64,000 nt of DNA from Clostridia bacterium (GCA_017549285.1 JAFYVE010000055.1:1-64000); one strand, 5' to 3'; counted from the stretch's first letter, positions 8,335-17,230 are shown. A program made the numbers and translations. Notes: generated by a model not told the origin, from the sequence alone.

Positions 8335-9051
8335 ATGAAAAGAATTATTTTTATTTTCACTCTGCTTTTGTGTTCTCTGATGCTGTTTGCATCATGTTCT
8401 GATAACACAACACCCGAAGGAAATGTAAATTTCGGTGATTATGTTATTCCCACAGAACCTGACACAACAAAAAAGTATGATGATTCACAGCTTATAAATG
8501 CCGACAACTCGTGGCAGACAGAATATGCGCTTTCTTATAATTATTATGATAAGAAAACAGGTTCTTCAACAATTACAGAAGGCAAATTCGGGAAATATTA
8601 TCAGTCAATTGACAATGCAACAAACATTGTGACTTTCCTTACTCAGGAAGACGGATATATGATTCAGTATATGCTCGATAACACCAAGAGAACAGGAACT
8701 TCAACTGTTATAACAGAAGGTTCAATTGACACAATGCTTTCGGGATTTATGCTTTTATCGGTCTGCGACCCGTATTTCCCCGTTTATAAGAATGTTACCG
8801 AGGTTGGTGACGATTTTGTAGGTCAGAGAAGTGCAACAAGATACAAGCAGGTGCAGACGGAAAACGGTGTGGAAACACAGATAGCATATGTATGGGTTGA
8901 CGATATGTTCGGTTTTGCCTCAAGATGCGAACTTTACGATGCCGTAACTCAGGAGCTTCTTATGAAATGGGAACTGACCGATTTCACTCAGAATGTAAAC
9001 GAAAATGGTGTTAAAATAAATCTTGATGCTTATAATATTATAAATGAATAG
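8335..9051 (+). CDS. Lipoprotein of unknown function
   Basis: 238 residues. A type II signal peptide with lipobox FASC puts the lipidated Cys at residue 21. The mature part is rich in Tyr/Thr and predicted beta-strand (SYNYYDKKTGSSTITEGKFG; YVWVDDMFGFASRCELYD). That pattern is reminiscent of LolA-like lipid-binding folds, but I cannot assign it. It is monocistronic with its own consensus promoter and a bidirectional terminator. A loosely similar exported protein is encoded at 20701-21540. Confidence 0.8.
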   Translation: MKRIIFIFTLLLCSLMLFASCSDNTTPEGNVNFGDYVIPTEPDTTKKYDDSQLINADNSWQTEYALSYNYYDKKTGSSTITEGKFGKYYQSIDNATNIVTFLTQEDGYMIQYMLDNTKRTGTSTVITEGSIDTMLSGFMLLSVCDPYFPVYKNVTEVGDDFVGQRSATRYKQVQTENGVETQIAYVWVDDMFGFASRCELYDAVTQELLMKWELTDFTQNVNENGVKINLDAYNIINE

Positions 9052-9052
9052 C

Positions 9053-9083
9053 AAAAAAACAGTCTGCTCGCAGACTGTTTTTT
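9053..9083. terminator. Bidirectional rho-independent terminator
   Basis: A long stem centred on 9068-9069 has an A-run on the left and a T-run on the right, so it can stop both the lipoprotein gene (plus) and the MORN protein gene (minus), which converge here. Confidence 0.9.
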
Positions 9084-9087
9084 ATTA

Positions 9088-10680
9088 TTATCCTATATAA
9101 TTACCGTTCTGCCATACGCCTGAAAATGATGTTCCGTTACTGAAAATATATATTCCGTTACCGTGCTGTATTCCGCCTACCCAGTCACCTTTGAAAATAT
9201 CTCCGTTTGTGAAATAATAGATTCCGTAACCGTCAAATCTGTCAGCTTTCCAATAACCGTCATATTTAGCACCGCTGCCGTATATTATCACTCCGTAACC
9301 GTCTCTTTTTGCATTAAGCCAGTTACCTGAATAAACCGAACCGTCGGTATATGTCTGTGTTCCCTGACCTTCCTGTTTTCCATTTTTCCAGTATCCGTTA
9401 TATTCTGAACCGTCGCTGTATGTAAATATTCCGTAGCCGTCGAGAGAACCGTTTTTCCAGTTACCCGAGTATACCGCACCGCTCGCATAAGTCAGTGTTC
9501 CCTGACCGTGCTGTGTTCCGTTTTCCCAGTAACCGTCATAACTGCCGCCGTCTGTATAAATGTACACTCCGTAACCGTCAAAAACGCCATTTGACCAGTT
9601 ACCTGAATATGATGCACCGTCATTATATTTTATTGTACCCTGTCCTTCAAATGTACCGTCTTTTATATAACCGTCATACACACCGAAGCTTGTCACCCAA
9701 TCGGTTGCATAACCTGTGAACCATTGTTTTTCAAGTGCAGCATCAATATCTTTTTCTGTGACATAAGCAGTCTTTTTCAGAAATTCGGTTGCAACTTCAG
9801 AAAGCTTATCTGTCCAGCCTATATTATATGCCGTAACTGCATCAACCTTTTTTCCGTTGAGCATAATTGAATCGGGGAACATTTCAGATGCAACTTTATT
9901 TACAAGGTCTGGATAATAATAGTCGGGTGCACCGAATACGTGACAAAGCTCGTGGAACATACCGTCAATTGAATTATAAAGAACAACATATTCAAAACCT
10001 GCATTACCTGTAGCAAAAGCACGTCCCTCTGAATTAACAACAAATACTACGGGAGCTTCATTAACGCCATACTGTTTTTCAAGAGCATCGTTCACAACGC
10101 CTTCAGAGGGAAGCCCTGCACTTTTAAGCGCCTGAATATCCCAACCGTTATCCTTTATATTACAAGTTATCTGTGCTGTTTTGTAATTAGGTTTAATAAC
10201 GGGGTTCTGTCCGTACAACGCAGCCTGACGCTGAATCTCCTTTACAACCTCATCACATTCATTCATTATAGTTTTCTTTTCTTTATCATCCCACTTATTG
10301 ACGGGATCATTCACAAAAACAATAACAGGAGTTATTTTACCCGTAAATGTCTGACATCCTGCTTTTTTTCTGTTCTGCAGCATCAGATGTTTTTCTGTAT
10401 CAATCTGTCCGAAAGGTTTATCAAGTTTTGCAGAAACACGGAGAATATAACGTGCATCTGCCGCAGAAACCTTACCGTTATTATCAACATCGGCAGCCTT
10501 TTTCTGTTCAGCATTGAAATTTTCAAGCTTTGCCGAATATCTCAGAACAAGTCTTGCATCAGCTGCCGTATGTTTCCCGTTACCGTCAACATCACCTGTA
10601 TTGTAAGCAAATGCAGACACTGTAAAGCTGAGAATAAGGGCTATAATGCCTGAAATTATTCCGATAAGTCTTTTTTTCAT
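9088..10680 (-). CDS. Secreted dockerin - putative zinc metallopeptidase - MORN-repeat protein
   Basis: 530 residues. A signal peptide (about 1-25, cleavage after AFA) is followed by a type I dockerin-like pair of Ca-binding repeats (GDVDGNGKHTAADAR and ADVDNNGKVSAADAR, residues about 29-80). Next is a region of about 250 residues with HELCHVFGAPD at 243-253, the HExxHxxGxxD zinc motif of metzincin-type peptidases. From residue 335 to the end there are nine 23-residue MORN units (pattern Y-x-G-x-W-x-x-G-x-x-x-G-x-G), alternating between YSGNW and YDGYW types. Dockerins attach proteins to cohesin scaffolds. Known bacterial MORN proteins are mostly cytosolic or membrane-bound, so a secreted one is unusual. 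Peptidase activity is inferred from the motif. GGGAG lies 9 nt before the ATG. Confidence 0.9.
   Translation of the reverse strand: MKKRLIGIISGIIALILSFTVSAFAYNTGDVDGNGKHTAADARLVLRYSAKLENFNAEQKKAADVDNNGKVSAADARYILRVSAKLDKPFGQIDTEKHLMLQNRKKAGCQTFTGKITPVIVFVNDPVNKWDDKEKKTIMNECDEVVKEIQRQAALYGQNPVIKPNYKTAQITCNIKDNGWDIQALKSAGLPSEGVVNDALEKQYGVNEAPVVFVVNSEGRAFATGNAGFEYVVLYNSIDGMFHELCHVFGAPDYYYPDLVNKVASEMFPDSIMLNGKKVDAVTAYNIGWTDKLSEVATEFLKKTAYVTEKDIDAALEKQWFTGYATDWVTSFGVYDGYIKDGTFEGQGTIKYNDGASYSGNWSNGVFDGYGVYIYTDGGSYDGYWENGTQHGQGTLTYASGAVYSGNWKNGSLDGYGIFTYSDGSEYNGYWKNGKQEGQGTQTYTDGSVYSGNWLNAKRDGYGVIIYGSGAKYDGYWKADRFDGYGIYYFTNGDIFKGDWVGGIQHGNGIYIFSNGTSFSGVWQNGNYIG
9091..9678 (-). repeat. Nine tandem MORN coding units (69 bp each)
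   Basis: The 3' part of the gene is a tandem array of 23-codon units encoding MORN motifs. Units alternate in type, so the higher-order period is 46 residues (138 bp). The last unit is truncated. This is coding repetition, not an intergenic repeat. Confidence 0.9.
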
Positions 10681-10696
10681 AGGTCTTTCTCCCTGA

Positions 10697-12901
10697 CTAT
10701 TTTTCTGTTAACATAGTTTTAAGCATCGAATATCTTTTATTCTGCTTATTATTTTCAATCATTTTATCGAGTTTTGCACGTGAGCCTATAACAATCATCA
10801 TCTTTTTTGCTCTTGTTATTGCCGTATAAAGAAGATTTCTGTAAAGAAGCATAGGCGGCACATCAGCAACGGGCATAATGACACAATCATATTCACTGCC
10901 CTGACTTTTATGCACAGTTACGGCATAAGCGAGCTCAAGTTCGGCACCCGAGGGAATAGGATACACAACTTCCCTGTCATCATCAAAAATGATTCTCATA
11001 CATTCATTTTTGACGTTGATTTCCTGAATGATTCCTATATCACCGTTGAAAAGTCCCGAGCCTGATTCTCTGCCACGCTCCCACGGGATATCGTAGTTAT
11101 TCTTTATCTGCATAACCTTATCGCCTTCACGGAACAGTCTGCCTGCAATTTTGCATTCATTCTTTTTTTCAGAAGGAGGATTCAGAACAGCCTGAAGATG
11201 TCTGTTGAGGTTTATTGTACCACAGTCACCTTTTCTTGAAGGACAAAGCACCTGAATATTTTCAACAGGTGAATATCCGTAAGCTCTGGGAAGTCGTTCG
11301 GCACAAAGCTGTGCAACTGTCTGTGCGGCGAAAACGGGATTTTCTCTGCTCATAAAGAAAAAGTCATTATCTTTTGCATCAAGAACAGGTTCCCTGCCTT
11401 CAATAACAGCATGTGCGTTTGTGACAATCAGGCTTTCACCCGACTGCCTGAAAATTTCAGTAAGTTTTACAACAGGCACTATTTCCGATGCAATTATGTC
11501 ACCGAGAACATTACCTGCATCAACGGCAGGAAGCTGGTCGGGGTCACCGACAAGAATTACACGGCAACCGAATCTGACAGCGTCAAGAAAATGTGAAAAC
11601 AGGAAAATATCAACCATTGAAACTTCGTCAAGAATAATCACATCGGCTTCGAGAGGATTGAGTTTGTTGCGTTTGAAGTCAAGTTTTTTTCCGTCTGTCC
11701 ATTCAACTTCGAGAAGTCTGTGAATAGTTTTGGCTTCATACCCCGTAAGCTCACTCATTCTTTTTGCAGCTCTGCCCGTAGGGGCTGCAAGCATTATTTC
11801 CATATTCTTTTTTTCGAAGAAATTGATAATACCCTTTACAACGGTTGTTTTACCCGTACCGGGGCCGCCTGTAAGAACAAGCATTCCGCCATGAGCCGCA
11901 AGTTTTATTGCGTCTTTCTGTTTTTCTTCATATGTAATGTTATTTTCTTTTTCTATACGTTCAAGGTCACGGTCGGTAGCATCCATATCACTTGCCGAAA
12001 AACGTATAAGCTGTTTTATTTTATCATCAATTGTGCTTTCTGCTTTAAAAACATCAGGAAGGCTTAAAAAGACCTTTTCTTTCATTTCAAACGGGATGAG
12101 CATTTTATTTATAATCATCTCATCGATTGCGGATTTTGCATCACTTTCGTCAACACCTAAAAGCTCACAGCAGAGGGGTACAACCTTCTTCTCCGGAAGG
12201 CACGTGTGACCGTTGAAAAGATTATATCTGATAATATGTGTGATTCCTGCCCTGAGCCTGTGTTTCGGCTCGGGGGATTTTTCAAGTTCAGAAGCGATTT
12301 TCTCGGTTCTTTCAAAAGAGATTATCTGAGTCTGCGTACACAGAACATAGGGATTCTCATTAATTATATCAACAGCATTTACACCGAGTTCTTTAAAAAT
12401 TCTGATACATTCAGAGGGTGTAAGACCGTATTTTTCAAGCCCTAAAATAACTGTTCTTACGGCAAACTGTTTTTTGAATTCGGCTGAAATCAGTTTTGCT
12501 TTGTCTTTTGAAATTCCTTTGAGAACAGTAAGTCTTTCAGGCTCGTTTTCAATAACATTGAATGTATTGTCACCGAATCTCTCAACCATCTGAGTTGCAG
12601 TTTTGGGACCTACTCCTTTTATGGCTCCTGATGAAAGATATTTAAGAAACTGAGCTGCAGTATCGGGCAGATAGCGTTCAAATCGGTTTACACGGAATTG
12701 TCTGCCGAAGCTCTGATGCATATCCCACGTACCTGTGAGAACAACTTTTTCACCTGCTGTGATTTCAGGCAGAATGCCGACAGCAGTAATAAGCTCACCG
12801 CCACTTGAAACATCAAGGACTGTGAACGAATTTTCCGTATTATAAAAAACAACGTCTTCAACAACGCCTGTTATCTGCTGATACTCAATTTCATTCTGCA
12901 T
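10697..12901 (-). CDS. recD2: RecD-like DNA helicase RecD2
   Basis: About 734 residues. An N-terminal OB-like domain (ITGVVEDVVFYNTENSFTV) precedes helix-hairpin-helix segments (YLSSGAIKGVGPKTA) and a superfamily 1B helicase core. Walker A GGPGTGKTT has its Lys at residue 351; Walker B is VIILDEVSMVD; late motifs are AYAVTVHKSQGSEYD and YTAITRAKK. RecD2 is a 5'-3' helicase of bacteria without RecBCD, acting in replication-fork and repair functions. The ATG at 12901 is chosen because GGAG lies 6 nt before it; the upstream ATG at 12913 has no site and follows the mreB terminator. It is separated from mreB by that terminator. Confidence 0.95.
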   Translation of the reverse strand: MQNEIEYQQITGVVEDVVFYNTENSFTVLDVSSGGELITAVGILPEITAGEKVVLTGTWDMHQSFGRQFRVNRFERYLPDTAAQFLKYLSSGAIKGVGPKTATQMVERFGDNTFNVIENEPERLTVLKGISKDKAKLISAEFKKQFAVRTVILGLEKYGLTPSECIRIFKELGVNAVDIINENPYVLCTQTQIISFERTEKIASELEKSPEPKHRLRAGITHIIRYNLFNGHTCLPEKKVVPLCCELLGVDESDAKSAIDEMIINKMLIPFEMKEKVFLSLPDVFKAESTIDDKIKQLIRFSASDMDATDRDLERIEKENNITYEEKQKDAIKLAAHGGMLVLTGGPGTGKTTVVKGIINFFEKKNMEIMLAAPTGRAAKRMSELTGYEAKTIHRLLEVEWTDGKKLDFKRNKLNPLEADVIILDEVSMVDIFLFSHFLDAVRFGCRVILVGDPDQLPAVDAGNVLGDIIASEIVPVVKLTEIFRQSGESLIVTNAHAVIEGREPVLDAKDNDFFFMSRENPVFAAQTVAQLCAERLPRAYGYSPVENIQVLCPSRKGDCGTINLNRHLQAVLNPPSEKKNECKIAGRLFREGDKVMQIKNNYDIPWERGRESGSGLFNGDIGIIQEINVKNECMRIIFDDDREVVYPIPSGAELELAYAVTVHKSQGSEYDCVIMPVADVPPMLLYRNLLYTAITRAKKMMIVIGSRAKLDKMIENNKQNKRYSMLKTMLTEK

Positions 12902-12914
12902 AATTTGCTCCATT

Positions 12915-12941
12915 TAAAAAAAGCTGTAAATCACAGCTTTT
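12915..12941 (-). terminator. Terminator of mreB
   Basis: A 9-bp stem (12919-12927 with 12933-12941) is followed on the minus strand by a T-run. It lies between mreB and recD2. Confidence 0.8.
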
Positions 12942-12943
12942 TA

Positions 12944-13963
12944 TCAGAATTCTTCATAGTATCTGAATTCATATTCAGTATTTCTGAGTTTCCGTTTGTT
13001 CTGAATTGACTTTCCGAGCCCTTTTGCTACACACAGCCACGGCTCTTTTGCAATTCTTACCTGAATACCTGTTGAACTTTCAAGAAAAGCATCAATTCCG
13101 TAAAGAAGTGAGCCTTTGCCTGTAAGAACAATTCCGCTTTCAAAAATATCTGCCGACAATTCGGGTGAAATTGATGAAAACACTTCTTTAACGGCTGAAA
13201 GAATCATATCAACGTGCTCTTTTATAGCCCAATAGACTTCTGTTGAAGTTATTTCAAAGTTTATGGGTGTACCCGTAACGACATTTCTGCCTTTTGCAAC
13301 AAGCGCAATCTCTTCATTACGTATAACGGCTCCGCCGATTGTCTTTTTTATATATTCAGCCGTGAGGAAACCTACATCGATATCTCTTTCACGTCTTAAA
13401 TACCTGATTATATCCTGAGTGAAAGATTCGGATGCAAAACGGATTGTTTTTGCTTTTGCAATACTGTTCATTGAAACAACCGCAATATCAACCGTGCCCG
13501 CACCGATATCAATAATCATAGTGCCGTAAGGTTTGCTGAAAGGAATGTCGGCACCGATAGCTGCAGCAAAAGGCTGTTCCATTATGCATACTTTTGCAGC
13601 ACCTGAAGCTGAAAGAACATCGAGGATTGCTTTTCTTTCAAGGCTTGTGATTTCACCGGGCACACTTGCCATAATATTGGGTTTGAGAACACTCATACGG
13701 CAGACTTCATTGACAAAATCACTGAGCATAGCAACAGTTATGCTGACATCGGAAACGACACCGTCTGAAAACGGACGGATAACGCTGATTGAAGAAGGTG
13801 CTCTGCCTGTCATAGCAAACGCTTCTTCTCCCAGAGCGAGAATCTTACCCGTATGCGTATCACACGCAACGGCAGAAGGACGTGAAAACACTATCCCTTT
13901 ACCTTCAACATATGCAGTTATATTGGCTGTCCCTATATCAATTCCGATACAGTTTCCCGTCAA
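12944..13963 (-). CDS. mreB: Rod-shape determining protein MreB/Mbl family
   Basis: About 339 residues of the actin-like fold. Phosphate-1 loop GIDIGTANITAYVEGKG is at the N terminus, VIRPFSDGVVSD follows, phosphate-2 is MIIDIGAGTVDIAVVSM, and the adenosine loop is GIVLTGKGSLLYGID. MreB filaments guide lateral cell-wall synthesis. The sequence is more divergent than typical MreB (KPNIMASVPGEITSLERKA), so it may be an Mbl/MreBH-type paralogue. Start: AAGGAGG is 8 nt before a TTG at 13963, giving MTGNCIGIDIGTA. The GTG at 13972 lies directly against that site and is rejected. The gene has its own consensus promoter and terminator and is not beside mreC/mreD. Confidence 0.88.
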   Translation of the reverse strand: MTGNCIGIDIGTANITAYVEGKGIVFSRPSAVACDTHTGKILALGEEAFAMTGRAPSSISVIRPFSDGVVSDVSITVAMLSDFVNEVCRMSVLKPNIMASVPGEITSLERKAILDVLSASGAAKVCIMEQPFAAAIGADIPFSKPYGTMIIDIGAGTVDIAVVSMNSIAKAKTIRFASESFTQDIIRYLRRERDIDVGFLTAEYIKKTIGGAVIRNEEIALVAKGRNVVTGTPINFEITSTEVYWAIKEHVDMILSAVKEVFSSISPELSADIFESGIVLTGKGSLLYGIDAFLESSTGIQVRIAKEPWLCVAKGLGKSIQNKRKLRNTEYEFRYYEEF

Positions 13964-13993
13964 GTGTTCCACCTCCTTAATGTATGATTATTT

Positions 13994-14022
13994 ATTATAG
14001 AATAAAATAAATAAATAGTCAA
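13994..14022 (-). promoter_or_regulatory. Sigma-A promoter of mreB
   Basis: On the minus strand, TTGACT (14017-14022) and a perfect TATAAT (13994-13999) are separated by 17 bp. Confidence 0.85.
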
Positions 14023-14023
14023 G

Positions 14024-14307
14024 TAAACAATAATTTGTAGGGCTGTTTCAATGAACAATTTACAATTTACAATGTACAATGATTTCAGGAAAAACAAATT
14101 ATGTAGGGACCGATGCCCACATCGGTCCGATTGCGGAGTGTAGCGGAGCAATAACGGTAGCACACCGTTCTATTGCAACAATCTCAATGAATCAATGTGT
14201 TCGTTATGCGGAAATCAGAGATTTCCGATTTGTCTTCGACAAATACGGACCGATGTGGGCATCGGTCCCTACACTCGGTTCAAACATCCCGACAAATTCT
14301 GATTTTC
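14024..14307. repeat. MITE-like structured intergenic repeat, copy 1
   Basis: This non-coding element fills most of the gap between mreB and the XRE regulator. It begins with a TAAACAATAATTTGT motif and ends with a 28-bp sequence (14278-14305) that recurs exactly at 40185-40212. Inside is a perfect 28-bp inverted repeat (14102-14129 and 14246-14273) whose arms are themselves hairpins. Two small perfect hairpins lie near 14210-14244. No credible gene lies here. Confidence 0.75.
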
Positions 14308-14393
14308 ACAAAACAAAAAAGCAAAGTATCACAATAATGCAACACTCTGCTTTTTATATAACTGAAATTTACGCCAAGAGAAAAAATCGGTGG

Positions 14394-14624
14394 TTAATCA
14401 TCAATGCATGTATCTTCTATTTCTTTTACCAATTCGCTCGGTTTTATCCCCAATGCATCACTGAGGCGGAAAAATGTTTCAAGAGTCGGTTTACGGAATC
14501 CTCGTTCAATAGCACTAAGATGGGTTCTGCCGATATCCGCAAGTCCGCTGACAACTTCCTGCGATAAACCTTTGTTGATTCTTGCATCGCGAATTACACA
14601 TCCAACAACAACCGGGTCAAGCAT
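14394..14624 (-). CDS. XRE-family helix-turn-helix regulator
   Basis: 76 residues, essentially a single HTH_3 domain: CVIRDARINKGLSQEVVSGL, then a recognition helix GRTHLSAIERGFRKPTLETF, then LSDALGIKPSELVKEI. It would bind DNA as a dimer. GAGGAGG lies 8 nt before the ATG. It is a single-gene unit. A dyad TTTCAG-N12-CTGAAA (14653-14676) flanks the likely -10 (14657-14662), a possible self-operator. Its targets are unknown. Confidence 0.9.
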   Translation of the reverse strand: MLDPVVVGCVIRDARINKGLSQEVVSGLADIGRTHLSAIERGFRKPTLETFFRLSDALGIKPSELVKEIEDTCIDD

Positions 14625-14747
14625 CTGAACTGCCTCCTCATTTTTTCTTTAATTTCAGTATAATTGAATTCTGAAAATTATTTGAACACCTATGTTGCCA
14701 TGCAGTTTTTCTTTTTTCTATTTTTCTGCAAAATATTTTTTATATAC

Positions 14748-14789
14748 AAAAAAAATCAGGTTTATTGCACATCTGCACAATAAACCTGA
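14748..14789 (-). terminator. Terminator of the iorAB operon
   Basis: A perfect 12-bp stem (14756-14767 with 14778-14789) is followed on the minus strand by a run of eight T residues. It starts 7 bp after the iorB stop codon. Confidence 0.9.
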
Positions 14790-14795
14790 AGTGAT

Positions 14796-15365
14796 TTATA
14801 CATTATAACCGAGATCAAACGCCTTGAGATTGAGTTCTCTGAATCGGGGAGGAACTGTTTCTTCAACAACCTTTTCCCACGCTTCTTTTGTAAATTCCAT
14901 ATGCTTTGCAACAACGCCCATAAGAACAACGTTGACAGCCTTTGATGAACCTGCTTCAACTGCGAGAGAAAGAGCATCAAGAGCAGTCACATCAGCTTTT
15001 GCCTTAAGTTCTTCGAGAACACCTGCGGGATACTCTGCAGCACCCGTTACAACAGACATCGGGTCAATCTGCTGAGTGTTCACAACGATTTTACCGCCTT
15101 TTTTGAGGAAAGGCAGATATCTTGCAGCCTCAAGAAGCTCAAAAGCAATAATAAGGTCTGCTTCACCCTTTTCAATAATAGGTGAATGAACTTCTTCACC
15201 GTATCTTACGTATGTAATAACGGAACCGCCTCTCTGGCTCATTCCGTGAACTTCGGAAACCTTTACGTCATAGCCTGCGCTGATTACCGCATTACCTAAA
15301 AGACGGCTTGCGAGAAGAGTTCCCTGTCCGCCGACACCGACGATCATTACACTGTATGTATTCAT
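14796..15365 (-). CDS. iorB: Indolepyruvate:ferredoxin oxidoreductase, beta subunit
   Basis: 189 residues of the pyruvate/ketoisovalerate oxidoreductase gamma-type domain: IVGVGGQGTLLASRLLG, EVHGMSQRGGSVITYVRYG, and VVLMGVVAKHM. With IorA it converts arylpyruvates from Trp, Phe and Tyr transamination to aryl-acetyl-CoA while reducing ferredoxin. The gene follows iorA by 17 bp in the same operon, and a strong terminator follows. The length fits the family. Confidence 0.94.
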   Translation of the reverse strand: MNTYSVMIVGVGGQGTLLASRLLGNAVISAGYDVKVSEVHGMSQRGGSVITYVRYGEEVHSPIIEKGEADLIIAFELLEAARYLPFLKKGGKIVVNTQQIDPMSVVTGAAEYPAGVLEELKAKADVTALDALSLAVEAGSSKAVNVVLMGVVAKHMEFTKEAWEKVVEETVPPRFRELNLKAFDLGYNV

Positions 15366-15382
15366 TTCAGTAAACTCCTTTC

Positions 15383-17110
15383 TTAAGCCTCAATAGCATC
15401 AAACTTACACATCTGTGTACATACGTTACATCCTACACACTGTGTGAAGTCAATTTCTGCTTTGCCGTCTTTCATACTGATAGCAGGACAGCCTATCTTC
15501 ATGCACATCTTACAACTCTTGCACTTATCCTTATTAACCTTGAGAGGAGGATTATGCTTTACTGTCTTGAGAAGTGCGCAGGGTCTTCTTGAAATGATGA
15601 GTGAAGGCTCGTCAACAGCGAGTTCTTCGTGGATTGTATCTCTTGTTTCCTTGAGATTGTAAGGATCAACAACCTTTACTCTCTTTATGCCGATTGCATG
15701 AGCAAGAGCAACGATATCAACCTGAGTTGCAGGGTCACCCTTGATTGTTTTACCTGTTGTAGGATTCTGCTGATGACCTGTCATACCTGTGATTGAGTTA
15801 TCAAGCACAATAACAGTTGATGCGCTGTTGTTGTAAGCAATATCAATAAGGCTTGTTACACCTGAATGGATGAATGTTGAGTCACCGATAACAGCAACAC
15901 TCTTCTTTGCATTTTCGGGGTCAACTTTGTTTCTGCCGTGAAGTGCTGAAATTGAGGCACCCATACAGATAACAGTATCAATTGAATCAAGGGGCTGAAG
16001 AGCACCGAGAGTATAACAGCCGATGTCACCGCTGACTGTTACCTTTTCCTGCTTGAGAGCATAGAAAAGACCTCTGTGGGGACAGCCTGCACAAAGTACG
16101 GGAGGACGACGGGGAATATCGAAGCTTACACCGTCGAATTCCTTTGTTTCACCGAGGATTGCCTTTGCAACAAGAGCCTGTGAATATTCACCCTGAAGAG
16201 TGAAAACATCCTTGCCGTGAACCTTGATGCCGAGTTTCTTACAATGATTTTCGATGTAGGGATCAAGTTCTTCAATTACATAGATTGTTTCACATTCGTT
16301 TGCGAAATCAAGAATCTTCTTTTCGGGAAGAGGATATACACAACCAAGCTTTAAGTATGAAGCATTCTTGCCGAGCACTTCTTTAGCATAGTTATAGCAG
16401 TTACCTGCAGTGATAACACCGATTTTCTTATCGTAATATTCAACTGTGTTGATATCATCTGTTTCAAATAATTCAATCTGCTTTGCAATTCTGTCTTCAA
16501 CAACTACGTGCTTCGGAATTGCATTCGCAGGCATCATAACATACTTCTGAGGGTTCTTGACATACTCTTTTACGGGTACATCAGCTCTTTCTGAAAGCTC
16601 TGTAAGACTTCTTGAATGAGCAACTCTTGTTGTGAGTCTGAGAATAACGGGTGTATCGAACTTTTCTGAAAATTCAAAAGCCTTCTTTGTGTATTCAAGA
16701 CATTCCTTTGAATCAGCGGGTTCAAGCATCATTACCTTTGAAGCTTCGGCATAATGTCTTGAATCCTGTTCATTCTGTGATGAATGCATACCGGGGTCAT
16801 CTGCAACGCCGATTACAAAACCGCCGTTGACACCTGTATATGATGCTGTAAAAAGAGGGTCTGCCGCAACGTTAAGACCTACATGCTTCATTCCGCAGAA
16901 TGAACGTGCACCTGCAATTGCAGCACCGAGAGCCACTTCGCATGCAACCTTTTCATTGGGAGCCCATTCGGAATACATTTCGTCATATGTAGCCGCATAC
17001 TCGGTAATTTCTGTACTGGGTGTGCCGGGATAACTTGAAACAACGTTACAACCTGCTTCAAACAGACCTCTTGCAACGGCTTCGTTACCAAGCAAAAGCT
17101 TTTTAGCCAT
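15383..17110 (-). CDS. iorA: Indolepyruvate:ferredoxin oxidoreductase, alpha subunit
   Basis: 575 residues. An N-terminal pyrimidine-binding domain (LLLGNEAVARGLFEAGCNVV, SSYPGTPSTEI) precedes a TPP-binding domain (CAGCPHRGLFYAL, GDIGCYTLG, GDSTFIHSGVTSLIDIAYN). The C terminus is a ferredoxin-like region with two 4Fe-4S motifs (CKSCKMCMKIGCP and CVGCNVCTQMC). This is the catalytic TPP- and Fe-S-carrying subunit. GGAGG lies before the ATG, and an extended -10 promoter lies at 17148-17175. It forms a two-gene operon with iorB, implying fermentation of aromatic amino acids or the reverse reductive carboxylation of aryl acids. Confidence 0.95.
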   Translation of the reverse strand: MAKKLLLGNEAVARGLFEAGCNVVSSYPGTPSTEITEYAATYDEMYSEWAPNEKVACEVALGAAIAGARSFCGMKHVGLNVAADPLFTASYTGVNGGFVIGVADDPGMHSSQNEQDSRHYAEASKVMMLEPADSKECLEYTKKAFEFSEKFDTPVILRLTTRVAHSRSLTELSERADVPVKEYVKNPQKYVMMPANAIPKHVVVEDRIAKQIELFETDDINTVEYYDKKIGVITAGNCYNYAKEVLGKNASYLKLGCVYPLPEKKILDFANECETIYVIEELDPYIENHCKKLGIKVHGKDVFTLQGEYSQALVAKAILGETKEFDGVSFDIPRRPPVLCAGCPHRGLFYALKQEKVTVSGDIGCYTLGALQPLDSIDTVICMGASISALHGRNKVDPENAKKSVAVIGDSTFIHSGVTSLIDIAYNNSASTVIVLDNSITGMTGHQQNPTTGKTIKGDPATQVDIVALAHAIGIKRVKVVDPYNLKETRDTIHEELAVDEPSLIISRRPCALLKTVKHNPPLKVNKDKCKSCKMCMKIGCPAISMKDGKAEIDFTQCVGCNVCTQMCKFDAIEA

Positions 17111-17147
17111 TATATAAAACCTCCGTGGATTAAAAATCTATTCTGTT

Positions 17148-17175
17148 ATTATATCATATTTATTATTTTTTTCAA
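17148..17175 (-). promoter_or_regulatory. Sigma-A promoter of iorAB
   Basis: On the minus strand, TTGAAA (17170-17175) and TATAAT (17148-17153) are separated by 16 bp, with an extended TG before the -10. Confidence 0.8.
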
Positions 17176-17197
17176 CACCATAAAGCAAAAAAAATGC

Positions 17198-17230
17198 AGA
17201 AAAAACGGCACTTTCCGAAGAAAATGCCGT
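17198..17230 (-). terminator. Terminator after the duplicated membrane-protein genes
   Basis: A stem of about ten pairs with one mismatch (17205-17214 with 17221-17230) is followed by a T-run on the minus strand. It would end transcripts coming from the 17365-21540 gene cluster. Confidence 0.75.

Noticed and set aside
9091..9678. Possible CRISPR-like repetition
   Set aside because: The repeats are in-frame 69-bp coding units with no spacers; they encode MORN motifs.
13533..14000. 155-codon open frame opposite mreB
   Set aside because: Antisense shadow of a conserved actin-like gene, with no own signals or recognisable domains.
14079..14567. 162-codon open frame across the repeat and XRE gene
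   Set aside because: It reads through hairpins of the MITE-like element and then antisense through a clear HTH gene.
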